Below are positions 10,494-21,098 of a stretch of 64,000 bases of DNA, one piece after another (within the stretch, counting starts at the first letter, position 1; each line of letters starts with the position of its first letter). The notes beneath the pieces were generated by a model. That model had not been told where the DNA came from. It worked only from the letters and a program-made list of their open reading frames with translations, and made no database searches. The stretch is taken from contig NC_079898.1 of assembly GCF_024868665.1 (NCBI RefSeq), positions 1,093,646 through 1,157,645 of the forward strand, in the 5' to 3' direction. The DNA is from Triplophysa rosa. Taxonomy: Eukaryota > Chordata > Actinopteri > Cypriniformes > Nemacheilidae. The translations under genes were made by a program, and so were the position numbers.

Positions 10494-11461
10494 GTGCCTA
10501 GCATGGTAACTATAGATACCGATAACATTAGTCTACATGCATGAACTGAGGACTCAGCAACTTTTGACCATAAAACATTTTTTGTGGTTTGGTAGTCAGA
10601 GTTTACAAGCATAACACTCAATTCGTGACGAGGCACAATGAATCTACGTAAACTATTGAGACCGGGCAACATTACATAATCTCTAGTCTACCATACGGTT
10701 ATAAATTGTGAACCAGTAACGTTAGTGCGCCAATAAACAACCTGAGCACAGCCTAATAACTAATAATCTCAAAAGTACAGGACAGTAAGAAAAAATGTAC
10801 ATATAAGACTTTCAAATCCAGTAGCAGGAAGGCTAACGTTAGCTCTCCATCCATTTTGCAATCCATTGCCTCTTCCAGCTTGTGCCACCGAGTGTAAGTC
10901 CGTCAGATATTGATTCGTGTTCTGGCTCGTGTCTGATCACTCTCTCTCTTTCCTCTTGTTTTTTTTTTGCTGGCTCTGCCATGGTGATGGTTTGGACACT
11001 TGCGTTGAACTAGATCGTTTCGTTTTATTGTTAGATGTTGGCTAACTTCACCCAGGCTACGAGTAAAACATGACCTATGCCTTAAAGCAGGTGATGGGCG
11101 GGGCTTGTGTACCTCCCAGTCCCCGCACACCAAAGTTACAAGTGTGATTTCAGACGATAGAGGGCTGCTTAGGTAGCAGTGGCAGTAAAATTCGTCCAGT
11201 TAAGAGTTGTCCTACCACTAAAATAATTTTAGACAGATAATTTTAAGGTTGTGTTGCTTTAAAATTCTCCACACACTGCCAACATGTTTGCTGCATTAAT
11301 AAAGTGCGTCGCTCTCTCTCTGCGCTGGTTGCTGCTTGATCATATCACCGTCAGAATCTGTAAAATTTATTCGGCCATTTCACTTATTCGAAAATGCTTT
11401 TTTGCTATTTTCGGCCGAATATTTTCAGTTGCCGAACATTCGCTGCATCTCTAATGTCCAG

Positions 11462-12515
11462 ATGGCTGTGCATCAGTAATAATGGTCCGTGGGGAAACGC
11501 GGTGCTCCGTGTGTACTGTAGTTAAATGGATTAAGCAATGATTTTGTGTATTCGAATTACTCGAGTTCCTCGAGTAATCGTTCCAGCCGTAGTCTAGAGC
11601 CCTTATTGTGTAAAGATACTTTGCAGCAAACCTGCTGCCCCCCAGCCAAATGATAGAATAGGTTATTAATGTCAATATTGAATATTTTAAACATTAACAG
11701 TACTCAACTGAATAATTTGACCACCATTCACAGTGTCAGTTCACATCCCGCCATTTACACTTTCCGCACACACGCAGCCTGTTTTGTAATGCTCGTTTAA
11801 TACTCATGCCCGGCACCACACCGCAAGTCACCACGAGCGCACCTGGCAATGTAGACGAGGCTTGACTCACACGCACAACCTGCATCAACTGGCGCCTGGC
11901 TTCGTGTTTAAAACAAAGGTCATTTCAATCAAACTCAATCAATTTTACTTGAATGAAATGAAACATTCAGCACATTTTCTATTTGTTTTTAAAATCCCAA
12001 ATACTTAAAAATGATTAAATCAGCCAATGTAATACTTTAATAATTTACTAAAGTAATAGAGTTCTTTATTTACTCAAAATAAACATAAATCTTCTCAGTG
12101 AAATTCAGTAATGAAGTCAATTCTGAAAGAGTAGTAATATCATTATCTTCCCTGCTGAAAAAAGAACCCCTCCCAAAACACAATATAAAATGGATTTAAA
12201 GGTTATAATGGGAATTGTATTTGGTTTTAGTGTAAACTATTATGGTGTTTACTTATATTTGATGGATTCTAATATTTTCTTACAGTAGTACAATATAATT
12301 TCTTACAATTTGTCTCTCACAGTGTGAACACAACACAACAGTAGTGATTCCCAACACTACAGGTTCAACAATCAACTCACAATGTTGGTGTTTGTTGGGA
12401 TACGTATGAATAAGCCTTATCACTGAGATGCATGACAAACTTTAAACAACATCCTTGAGTTACTCAACACACGCTTGCTGAGATTCTCTGGTCACCTAAT
12501 ACAACATGCACTGCA
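11462..12515. other. Intronic DNA, no gene recognised
   Basis: AT-rich non-coding sequence in ccdc88a intron 2. A hAT-like 'ATTACTCGAGTTCCTCGAGTAATCG' word pair near 11557-11581 suggests the end of another decayed element. Nothing else is assigned. Confidence 0.4.
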
Positions 12516-12517
12516 CT

Positions 12518-12520
12518 GCA

Positions 12521-12554
<34 letters not shown>

Positions 12555-13132
12555 CTTTGGTTGACTATCCCCGTGGGGACAGTCCATAGGCGTAATGTTT
12601 TTATACTGTACAAACTGTATATTCTATCCCTAACCCTATCCCTAAACCTAAAGATCATAGAACACTTTTTGCATTTTTAGATTTGTAAAAAATATTGTTC
12701 TGTACAATTTATTAGCTTTTTTGCCCCTGGGGACCTCAATTTTGGTCCCCACGGTGACACGAGTCCCCATGTGTTGGTGTGTATTCAGGTTTAGGTCCAC
12801 ACCGGGATATACAAACATGAACACACACACACACACACATCTGGTTTACTATCCCTGTGGGGACAGTCCATAGGCGTAATGTTTTTTTATACTGTACAAA
12901 CTGTACATTCTATCCCCTATCCCTAACCCAACCCCTAAACCTAAAGATCATTGAAAACTTTTTGCATTTTTAGATTTTTAAAAAATATTGTTCTGTACAA
13001 TTTATAAGCTTTTGTGCCCATGAGGACCTCAATTTTGGTCCCCACGGTGACACAAGTCCCCATGAGTTGGTGTGCATTCAGGTTTAGGTCCCCACTGGGA
13101 TATACAAACATGAACACACACACACACACAAC
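12518..13132. repeat. Tandem pair of 285-bp units with CA runs
   Basis: Two consecutive copies of a roughly 285-bp unit. Each has a (CA)n run, ACTATCCC(C/T)GTGGGGAC, a 'CCCTAACC' stretch, and a segment containing CTCAATTTTGGTCCCCA and TTCAGGTTTAGGTCC. The two copies start near 12563 and 12848 and differ by scattered substitutions and small indels. A further CA run closes the array. The short minus-strand frames here are repeat shadows. Confidence 0.85.
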
Positions 13133-14047
13133 ACAAAAGAGTGCTTTAATGTACCTGTACTTAAAACAAGTCCTGAACAATCATCACTTTGTGTGATGGA
13201 GTGCATGGATAATGAGTATAAAACAACTTTCATATGAACCTTTTTTAAATCAAGTACAGTTATTAATTAAAAAGGCTGAAAGTTTTGAGAGTGAGGTTTA
13301 GAGCGAGAGGATAGAAAATAACAGCTCAGAATAAAAACCATTACGCCTATGGAAAGACCTCATAATGGTGTGCGTGTGCGTTGGCAGTCGTGAGCAGCAG
13401 ATGAGATGACCAGCTGCCAGAGTCTGAACACATTCATGAATAAAACACACAATAAACAAGCAGAACTTTAAGAGTAACATCACGAGCAGCATCAACATGG
13501 ACACGCTTTACATAACCACATAATCATCTGCACACAAATGCAAACATTACTGTTATTACTGTTGTACAAACATACACAACTTGAGTAATGCATACACTAA
13601 GGACACACACACACACACTGTTCAAAGTATTACATCTACAGCACATCTGATGTATTAAGATGCTTTTAACTTTTTGACTCTCATTGTCACACTGTATAAG
13701 GCCGCACTATATAATGCTCGACACTATACATAAACCATTTAAACACTGCGCTGAATACGTAAATGCAGTAACGTTAAACAACGTGTTACGCACGACTATA
13801 TCCTATACAAAACCAACCTATATAACACTAAGCGAAATAAAAATGGATCCATTATATAACACTCCAATAGCATCTCACTATATAACACTACACAGAATTC
13901 TGTATGACACACAATGTTTGAGCTAATTCTTTGCTATGTAAAGGCCACATTTCACATATGGTCATGCAGTCAGGATAGATACAGTAAACTAACGTTACAC
14001 ACAAGATCCATTCATGACGAACACACTGTTGACATGCGTGTACTCAC
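13133..14047. other. Intron 2 sequence next to ccdc88a exon 2
   Basis: No gene, no clear transposon. A palindrome-free, moderately AT-rich stretch with repeated 'TATATAACACTA' words at 13825-13890. It borders the ccdc88a exon 2 donor at 14047. Confidence 0.4.
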
Positions 14048-14145
14048 ATCTGAGCCATGATGACGTTTAAATAAACTCCATCCACTAATGTCATAAACTC
14101 CGACAGATGAGATCCATCAGACAGCAGCTGAGACACTGTCTTCAC
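14048..14145 (-). CDS. ccdc88a: ccdc88a exon 2 (HOOK domain)
   Basis: Second coding exon, 98 bp. Minus-strand acceptor ...TTTGTAG before GTGAAG and donor GTGAGTA after ...CTCAGAT. It encodes VKTVSQLLSDGSHLSEFM then TLVDGVYLNVIMAQ and two bases of the next codon (phase 2). This is the start of the HOOK-type calponin-like domain of CCDC88 proteins; the conserved block LVDGV(F/Y)LN...M.Q is intact. The next exon is not visible between here and position 1, so intron 2 exceeds 14 kb. Confidence 0.9.
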
Positions 14146-14247
14146 CTACAAACACATAGTAATAACACACCATCAATACACAAACACACCATAATAATAC
14201 AGTGTACACGCGAGCTATAATGGTGAATGTATATATACGAATCTCAC

Positions 14248-14310
14248 CCAGAACACCAGAGGACAGAGCAGAAATTCCTCCATCAGAGGAGTAAACACTT
14301 CATTCTCCAT
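14248..14310 (-). CDS. ccdc88a: ccdc88a exon 1 with start codon
   Basis: First coding exon, exactly 21 codons (MENEVFTPLMEEFLLCPLVF plus W), ending in phase 0 at donor GTGAGATT. The ATG at 14308-14310 is in good Kozak context (A at -3, G at +4). The sequence closely resembles the human girdin start (MENEIFTPLLEQF...SPLV.W); Daple starts differently, which favours ccdc88a over ccdc88c. Girdin is an actin-binding, Galpha-modulating coiled-coil scaffold used in migration and ciliogenesis. Only these two exons are in the window, so the rest of the gene is unseen. Synteny with ppp4r3b upstream supports the call. Confidence 0.85.
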
Positions 14311-15398
14311 CTTGTCAGGAATATTTCAGGAAGCTCTTTGTGTTTATGTGGAAAAGGGAAAGAAACACGCACGCATCCTGTCAGGAATCACATTCAGCGG
14401 GAAAAATCCACACACTGAGGAAATCCTCACGTTTTATTCTCCAGCAGATCGACAGCGAGGGATAAATCCATTCATCCCGATAAAAAGCGGTTGATTTCCG
14501 TTAGATTCGACGTGACGTGTCGCGATTGTAGCGGAAAATGTGCCGCGGCGCATCGAGCGCGTGTGTCGGTCACGGGTGGGAAACAAAGCGCCGCCTGTGC
14601 GACATCAAACACACTAACTAGTGCACTGATTTAAGCCACTTCCGCCTGTCCCTACTGCATAGCACGCTGCCGTAAAACACAGCGTGTAGTGTGCCGGTGA
14701 CCTCGCGCGCTTCTTTCATTGAAATGAGTACATTTATTTCAGAAAGTAATACAGTTGTGTTGTTTCGTTCCATTAATACAGCTCGTTGCGTGCACGCACA
14801 GTGCGCATGCGCATGTCGCCCTCCTGCTAGACTGGCAGTAAATCAACGAAAGGGAAGAACTGCTCTCAGATCAGATTTTACATCAAACAACACGGCGTGT
14901 GGCGACTGGCGAGGCAGTGAGCAGCACTTGCACAGGAACTGGCGTGGAATCAAAGGAACCAAATGACCGTTGTTTATGTGCTTCATCGCGTGCGTGACTG
15001 AATTTGAGCCGAGTGAAGGCGCACGGGGCGTGTCGTTATGTAAAATAAATAACAGCATTCTAATATCCAGAGAAAACAAACGACTTCACTTTACACCACA
15101 AAGCATATCAAATATGCGATCATTGCATTACGCTTCTTTCGGTCCACTGACGTGGCGATTTCATTACTCATTCGTCTAATAGATCGTTCAAATTCAAACA
15201 GATTTAACAAGTAACCTTTAATTGTATGATATGGGTGTTGTTGCATTTTGCATATATGTATAAAATGTATTTCTATAAAATGTATATACAAGTCTTTCAT
15301 GCACGGAAGTAATCCACCCTGCTGGTGATGAAAGCATGAACTAGTTTCTCTAAATCTTGACTTGAGACAAAACATCCAATTCTGGCTTTGTTTCTGAG
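14311..15398 (-). promoter_or_regulatory. ccdc88a 5' flank, CpG-rich promoter region
   Basis: The sequence upstream of the ccdc88a start is markedly richer in CpG than its surroundings, above all 14500-14830 and 14870-15030 (words such as GTGCCGCGGCGCATCGAGCG). It contains a palindromic NRF1-type site at 14802-14813. No TATA box is obvious at a fixed distance. This is the expected form of a broadly active CpG-island promoter. The transcription start and any 5' UTR intron cannot be placed from sequence alone. The DIRS element begins at about 15399. Confidence 0.55.
14802..14813. promoter_or_regulatory. NRF1-type binding site
   Basis: TGCGCATGCGCA is a perfect palindromic match to the NRF1 consensus (YGCGCAYGCGCR). 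It lies about 490 bp upstream of the ccdc88a ATG in the CpG-rich block, which is where such sites usually function. Binding is inferred, not shown. Confidence 0.5.
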
Positions 15399-15526
15399 AT
15401 GGTAGAGCGCTGGTTACGAATGTAACCGTGGTTCTGTGAATTCCAGATGACCGCCAGAGGCAGTGTAACACTAGTGGATGACACATACCAAAAAAGTCAG
15501 GAGGAATGCAACTTACCTAAACAAAA

Positions 15527-16901
15527 TCAAGGCTGCTCCTGAAGGACTGCCACACTCACAGGATGAGGAGCAGCCACATTAACCTTATAGAACCTGGCAA
15601 AGGTGCACGGAGAGGCCCAGGTAGCAGCGGCGCAGATGTCAGCCAAGGAAACTCCTCTGAAGGCAGCCCACGAAGATGATACGGCCCTAGTGGAGTGACA
15701 AGTTTCGCTCTGAGGTAATGGCTTCCCTGTCTCTTTGTAAGCCAAAGTTATCATCTCCACAATCCACTTTGACAACCTCTGCTTTGACAGAGGAGAACCT
15801 TTCCTCACACCGCCATATCAAACACACAACTGATCCGGACGTCGGAACCGGGCAGTATCCTCCACATAATGCCTCAAAGCACGCACTGGACATACGAGGT
15901 GCTCATTTGACGCAGACCCAGATAGAGACTGAAAAGCAGCAAGCTCGATGTGCTGGTTTATATACTGAGGGAGGAGAACTTTAGGGAGAAAAGATGGATT
16001 GGGTCGCAAGACCACTCCTGACCCCTCAGGCAGCCAACATAAACAAAGGTCACTGACAGACCATGCCTGTAATTCACCAACACGTTTCACAGAAGCAACT
16101 GCCAACAAAAAGGCAGTCTTCAGAGACAGCCACTTGACATCTACCCTCTCCAAGGGTTCAAACAGAGATGAACAGAGGAAGGTGAGTACAAGCTGTAAGT
16201 CTGGGACTTTGATTATTCAGGGCAGGCTTCAAACGATGAGCACCTTTCAGAAAACTGCACACCAGACTATGAGACCCGAGAGAAGCACCCTCAACCGGGG
16301 CATAATATGCAGAAATCGCCGCTACATACACCTTCAACAAAGAAGCTGCTTTCCCTTCATCCAGTAATTGCTGAAGGAAGTTCAAAACCTTTGAAACCTC
16401 ACAAGTCATGGGCTCAACCTCACGCACCCTGCACCACACCGAGAATAGTCTCCAGCGTGCAGCATAAATCAGCCGTGTTGAAAGAGCTCTATCACTGGAA
16501 ATAGTATGGATCACAGCAGGGTCACAATGCTGCAACAAAGGGTTTAGCACAGGGGCCAAACCCACAGCTGTAGGCGAGACTGATCCAGATGCCAAACGCT
16601 GCCCTCTAACTGTGAGAGGCGGTCCCTCTGGGGCAGCTGCCAGGGGCGGCCGGACAGCAGAGACAATAATAGAGGGAACCACAGTCTGGCCAGCCATCGT
16701 GGAGACACTAGCAGCACTCTGTGCCTGTGCAGGGAAATCCTGTGCAGGGACTCCCACAGCAGAGGAGTTGGGGGAAATGCATAAAGTAGGCAGTCTGGCC
16801 ATTCGTGACACAGTGCATCCTGGATGTCTCCGTCTTGGCGAACCACAAGCGACAGTGGGTGGTTGTTGCCGAAGCGAAAAGGTCCACCTCTGCCTGGCCA
16901 A
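15527..16901 (-). pseudogene. DIRS tyrosine recombinase, frameshifted
   Basis: Three overlapping frames together cover a tyrosine recombinase. The N-terminal SAM-like part is at 16901-16158 (YAARWRLFSVWCRV, FLQQLLDEGKAASLLKVYVA). The catalytic core follows at 16153-15818, with KRVGELQAWSV around the first arginine. The C-terminal part (15808-15527) has CHSTRAVSSSWA, the H-x-x-R pair, and ARFYKVNV with the nucleophilic tyrosine. All catalytic residues are visible, but at least two frame changes split them. The enzyme would join the circular DIRS cDNA to chromosomal DNA. Confidence 0.87.
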
Positions 16902-16941
16902 AGCGCAGCCAGATCTTTTGAACTACATCCGGTTGAAGCCT

Positions 16942-17214
16942 CTAGTCTCCCGGGTGTAGCCGGTCCCTGGACAGAGCATCCGCTACTTGGTTGTCTACTC
17001 CAGGAATGTGAGCTGCTCTCAGCGAGGCTATGCGTGGTTGACACCACTTCAGGATCCTGCGGGTGAGTTGCAACATTTTGCGGGATCTTGTGCCACCCTG
17101 ATGGTTCAGGTGAAACACCACTGATGTATTGTCGGTCTTCACTAGCACATGTCGGCCCGTCAGGACCGGTAAGAAGTACTGTAGCACTAGAAACACTGCG
17201 CGTAGTTCCAGCAA
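16942..17214 (-). pseudogene. DIRS RNase H domain fragment
   Basis: The 90-codon frame carries LELRAVFLVL, VKTDNTSVVFHLNHQGG and HIPGVDNQVADALSRD. These are the RNase H core motifs typical of DIRS and Gypsy elements (acidic E, D and the final ADALSR block). It is separated from the RT by a frame break near 17215-17320. Confidence 0.85.
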
Positions 17215-17322
17215 GTTGATGTGCTCTGAAGCTTGGATCTGCGACCAACGACCGCTATCTCCCCTTTGGTTCCAAGTAGCTCCTCATCCCGAGAGAGACG
17301 CATCGTTCGTGATCAACTCTCA

Positions 17323-18195
17323 TCAAGAGGGAACAACACCTAGGGGAACTCCCGCCAATAGAAAATTCTGCTGTCTCCATTGACTCAAGGTTCGCAAGCT
17401 GGAGTCATAAACAGCCTGCTCCTCTGTGGGGGCACAGAGAAGCCAGTCGTCTAGATAAGGCAGAATACGCAGGCCTTTTGCCCAAAGAGGTGACAGTGAT
17501 GCATTCACACGCCTCATGAAAACACGAGGAGCAAGAGACAGTTCAAATGGCAGAACTCTGAACTGGTATACTTGGCCTAGAAAGCTGAAACGCAGGAATT
17601 TCCTGTGGTGAGGTGCTACAGGAACATGAAAGTAAGCGTCTTTTAGGTCTACACAAACAAACCAGTTGTCTCTCGTCACAGCCCGAAGAACGTCAGCTGT
17701 ACGCAGAATGCGAAAGGGCAGTACCTTCAGAAACCGATTCAGACGCTTCAAATCCAGAACTGGACGGAAACCACCGTCCTTCTTTGGAACGAGAAAATAC
17801 GTTGAATAAAAGCCGTCCCTTTGAACTAGGGGCTGAACTGCTTCTATGGCTCCCTTCTCTAACAGGAAACAAATCTCCAGGGAGAGTGCAACAGAATGGG
17901 CTGCTTCCCTGACAACAGTGGGAAAAATTCCTGAAAACCTGGGGGGCCGGCGTCGAAACTGTAGTGTATAACCCCTGCTCATAGTCTTTAGAACCCAGGG
18001 GTCTGAAATGACATTTCTCCAATATTCCAGCTGTACCGCTGAAAATCGATCGACAGCCGGTCCGAGAGGTTCAGGCTCTATGAAAGCGTTTTTTGGTGGT
18101 TGTGGGGGGGCGTTGACGTGTATTACCCACCAGTTGTTGATGAGGTGGACGAAAACCTCGACCCTCCTCTGCAACCTGAGGCCTCTGAGGACCAT
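17323..18195 (-). pseudogene. DIRS reverse transcriptase
   Basis: 290 open codons. Motifs in order: LLEKGAIEAVQPL, GFYSTYFLVPKKDGGFRPVL, DLKRLNRFLK, VCVDLKDAYFHVPVAP, LPFELSLAPRVFMRRV and the catalytic LPYLDDWLLCAPT. This is a good match to the DIRS type of RT. The usual 'G' in the 'PFGLS' position is replaced by glutamate (PFELS). Confidence 0.9.
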
Positions 18196-19994
18196 GCGGC
18201 TGTGGAGTAGGCTCTTGGTGGAAACGGTGCTCCGGGGTTACATAGCGGCGACGAGCCTGGGCCATTGGTGCCCAGAAGGTAGAGCTTCTGGGTGCTTGTG
18301 TAAGCTGACGGTTAGTCTCTGACAGCTTCACTCGCTTCGCTAACAACTCCTGAATATTGGGTCCAAAGAGATACCCGGGGACAAAAGGAAGGTCTCTCTG
18401 AGTTTTTTTACAGTCCTCCGATAACCGTGCCTGAGCAAGCCATACCTGTTGGCGGGCTGCCAAAAGCGTGGCCGTAAGGGCACCCAGTTCTCGGGTCACA
18501 TGCCCCATGGCCATATGAGCCTTCTGCAGGAACTGAGAAATGGAGGGATCTACATCTGCTGATTCCAACGAACTGGTAGTGGCAAGAAGTAACTGACAGA
18601 TTGTGTGCTCCATCTGAGTTATGTAAGCGGTGGAATCGTAAGCATTTTTTAGCAGAGAGTCTGTGCGACCACACTGTGCACTAGGGCATCATACATTGCC
18701 CCGTAATGCCTCATCAGTGGACACCACTAAGGCTGCGACAGGCTGTTCTACTTCTGGGGTGCGCCCAACCCCTATGGAATCAGCTTCCGCCATAGACGGC
18801 AAAATGCGAGCAGTTATAGGGCACCGTCTATTTGCGGCAGAAGCCGTAAGTGCATTAGAAAACTCTGCCACAAAATCGTTGCATGGTGGCATGGAAAAGG
18901 AATTCTCAGCCGAGGGCTGTCTGAAAAACACATTAGGCTGAGTCGCCTGAACAGATGTATCCAGTCCCAGACGGGCAACTGCCATACAGAGTACAGCTAT
19001 AGTGTATCATCAGAGGTGGCCCGGCTATCCTCCGTCGATCAAACTGATCCCCCACTTGAAACCTCAGCCGCTAGAACCTCCGCAAAGACATCTTGGGGGG
19101 AAGGTGGACGGTACCATCCACATGTTTTCCATGAAACAGGGAATCAGAAGCGCTTGTAGACAGTACATCCAATTCAGCATGACGTGAGAGATACAGGGAT
19201 TCAGCATAGTCTTCGCCATTTTTCTGACCTGGGTCGATGCCGGCCCCATCATCCTGCATCGGGTCCACAGGAGCGATAGGTTGCTGTAATGAATGGAGGA
19301 GACGCTTAAGCTTCGCCATTTCCGAAGATAGCACTGCAACCGTCTTAGAAAGTGCGGTTTCCTTTTTCTTTGACGGAGGGGCTCTCGTTGTCGTGGACGC
19401 GCAACATTTCTTTATCCGCTGAGCTGCGGGATCCGCCTGCCTGATATGTACTGTCGAGTTGGGGTCCAACTCGGCGAGACGGAGCCGCCGTTCCCACAGA
19501 GGTAAGAGGCTGTAGTGCACACATGGATCCGTCAGCGCATCCTTAAGGTGCTGAATACCCAGGCAAGATGGGCAGAATTCATGACCCTTGTCCGGGAGCA
19601 GGTTATTGGGACATAGTTTACACGTCAGTGGGAAACCAGTGACAATCGGTCCGTGATGCACCATAAGGTCAATAAACGATGAGCAGATCAATAGGCTGGA
19701 ATTAATGAGAATATGTGTATATGACCGCTGGTAGGACCGAAGCGGCTCGAAACAAACGAGGAAAATAGCAATCGATACAAACAGCAATGCGGGAATTAAT
19801 GTTAGCGGGGCACCACTAACAGTTAGCGTGGAAAACACTAGCCACCGGGGTACCGAGAGGCACAGAGTGTGACCAGCGATAAAAACCCACAATGAGCACA
19901 ACTCACCAGATGAGAAATATAAATCCCTGAACGTTGCAGAAGTGCGCTGACACAGCTTGCGAGGATGAGACTTTGCTGCTCTGATAAGTTGCAC
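18071..19994 (-). pseudogene. DIRS gag-like region, fragmented
   Basis: Broken frames upstream of the RT. The 5' piece (19994-19071) has a cysteine/histidine cluster, CKLCPN...CPSCLGIQH, a putative zinc-binding knuckle, and a basic K-rich segment. The 3' piece (18613-18071) has HMAMGHVTRELGALTATLLA and the VPGYLFGPNIQELL region usual before DIRS RTs. Gag identity rests on position and these features; the individual frames are damaged. Confidence 0.65.
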
Positions 19995-20070
19995 TTGCCA
20001 GCGTGAAAATCAGCTACCTATCTCTAACAGGCGAGAAAGCGAAAGAGACAGAATGCTGAGCATCACGGGC

Positions 20071-20814
20071 TTATTACACTGACGCTCAAATGCTCAGTGA
20101 CGCTCACTGTCAAATGGTTTTTTAAATTAACTGCATTCTTTCGGAAAGATTTTTTCAAATCATTCACAAGTTCACTGCCGGAGTTTTCGTTTTCACTTTT
20201 CAAGTTTTTGTCTGACTTTGTTGCACAAACTTCACGTGTAGGTGGGACTTAAGGGCACTTACTCCCATTGGCTAGTGAGGCGATCGACAGCTCCCTGACT
20301 AGGAAGTCCAAACAGTAGTCAGTAGAGTGGATTTTAGAAAGCAATTGGTTTTAGTGTTTGTAATTAAAATGCTTTCTTGTTCAGTCAATATATTAAGTAT
20401 AGAGCTGTTGAAATACAGAGTTACGACACTGCCATAGACCTCCATAGTAAGAATGAAATGCAGAAGTAACTCTTGTCATGGAGCGACCAATAGTTCCAAA
20501 CACTGCACTGAAGCCCATTCATTTCGGTGTCTCCCAAACTCATTTGGGATCATACATTTTAACTAGTTGGCGGACATATCTTATATTCATATTACTCCCT
20601 AGACAAAATGCTGCTATAAATATACTGTAGTCAACGTAGTATTCAGTGTACACAATGTGCAAATATATTTAGCAAAATTTATGCCAATATAGTTGCTGTT
20701 GTCTGTTCCGCTAAAATCACTTTAAATTGGTTGACAGCGCTGATTTGTTTGGAACTATTAAGTGCTCCATGAACCACATGACCACACCGCGGCGAGATCG
20801 AGTGGCGTAACGCT
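20071..20814. other. Intergenic DNA, no gene
   Basis: Non-coding sequence between the DIRS and the L2 tail. It holds no recognised domain or repeat structure. Confidence 0.4.
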
Positions 20815-21098
20815 GTATTTGGTTTCTCCCAAGGTTTTTTTTTTTCTCCATTTATTCATCATCGGAGTTTGGGTTCCTCGCCACAGCAGTGCAGTGTTGG
20901 CTTGCTCACCGGGAGACTGCATTTATTTATTTATTCATTTATTTATTAGATATTATTTATTATAATGATCTTGCTTGGTCTATAAACACTATGCACTGTG
21001 CTGTGTTTTTACCTTTCTGTGTTTTTCTTATTAAAGCTGCTTTGGAACAATGCACATTGTGAAAAGCGCTATATAAATAAAATTGAAGTGAATTGAAT
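20815..21098 (+). mobile_element. 5'-truncated L2-like 3' end
   Basis: It matches the 3' UTR logic of the L2 at 2934-6664: CCCAAGGTTTTTTTTTT, TTTGGGTTCCTCGCCA, then GCTGCTTTGGAACAATGCAC and GCTATATAAATAAAATTGAA with a TTGAA-type tail. No coding sequence remains. It is a different subfamily from the large copy, judging by the diverged middle. Confidence 0.85.

Larger units (their letters stand above)
9074..11258. mobile_element. TTAA-target element with 10-bp TIRs
   Basis: A 2185-bp insertion in the older hAT. The termini are AGCAACACAA and TTGTGTTGCT, perfect 10-bp inverted repeats, flanked by TTAA (9070-9073 and 11259-11262). The uninterrupted hAT relative has a single CCTTAAAACAC at the matching point (near 58995), which supports a TTAA duplication. 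TTAA target sites are typical of piggyBac and Kolobok elements; no transposase is seen, so the superfamily is open. Two hAT elements (9418-9920, 10047-10493) are inserted inside. Confidence 0.7.
7026..11453. mobile_element. hAT element split by nested insertions
   Basis: A non-autonomous hAT element with ends TAGGGATGCACCGAA... and ...GCTGCATCTCTA and a perfect 8-bp target duplication ATGTCCAG (7018-7025 and 11454-11461). Its own sequence is about 770 bp. The rest is a Tc1-like element (7296-8769) and a TTAA-target element (9074-11258), which itself contains two more hAT copies. A full-length, uninterrupted relative is at 58231-59207. It provides the pre-insertion order of the shared segments. 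Relative to that copy, about 190 bp are also missing near 8935. Confidence 0.88.
15399..20070 (-). mobile_element. DIRS-type tyrosine-recombinase retrotransposon, decayed
   Basis: A minus-strand DIRS element between the two host genes. Reading from 20070 down, there is a gag-like region, a reverse transcriptase (18195-17323), an RNase H (17214-16942) and a tyrosine recombinase (16901-15527). That order and the recombinase in place of an integrase define the DIRS order. Frames are broken in several places. The left edge carries a small palindrome GGTTACGAATGTAACC (15411-15426), probably part of the terminal repeat. Exact termini are estimates; DIRS elements leave no target duplication to fix them. 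Confidence 0.88.

Noticed and set aside
1..14047. Search for further ccdc88a exons (residues after NVIMAQ)
   Set aside because: No splice-flanked HOOK-domain continuation was recognised among the transposons; exon 3 is expected outside the window.
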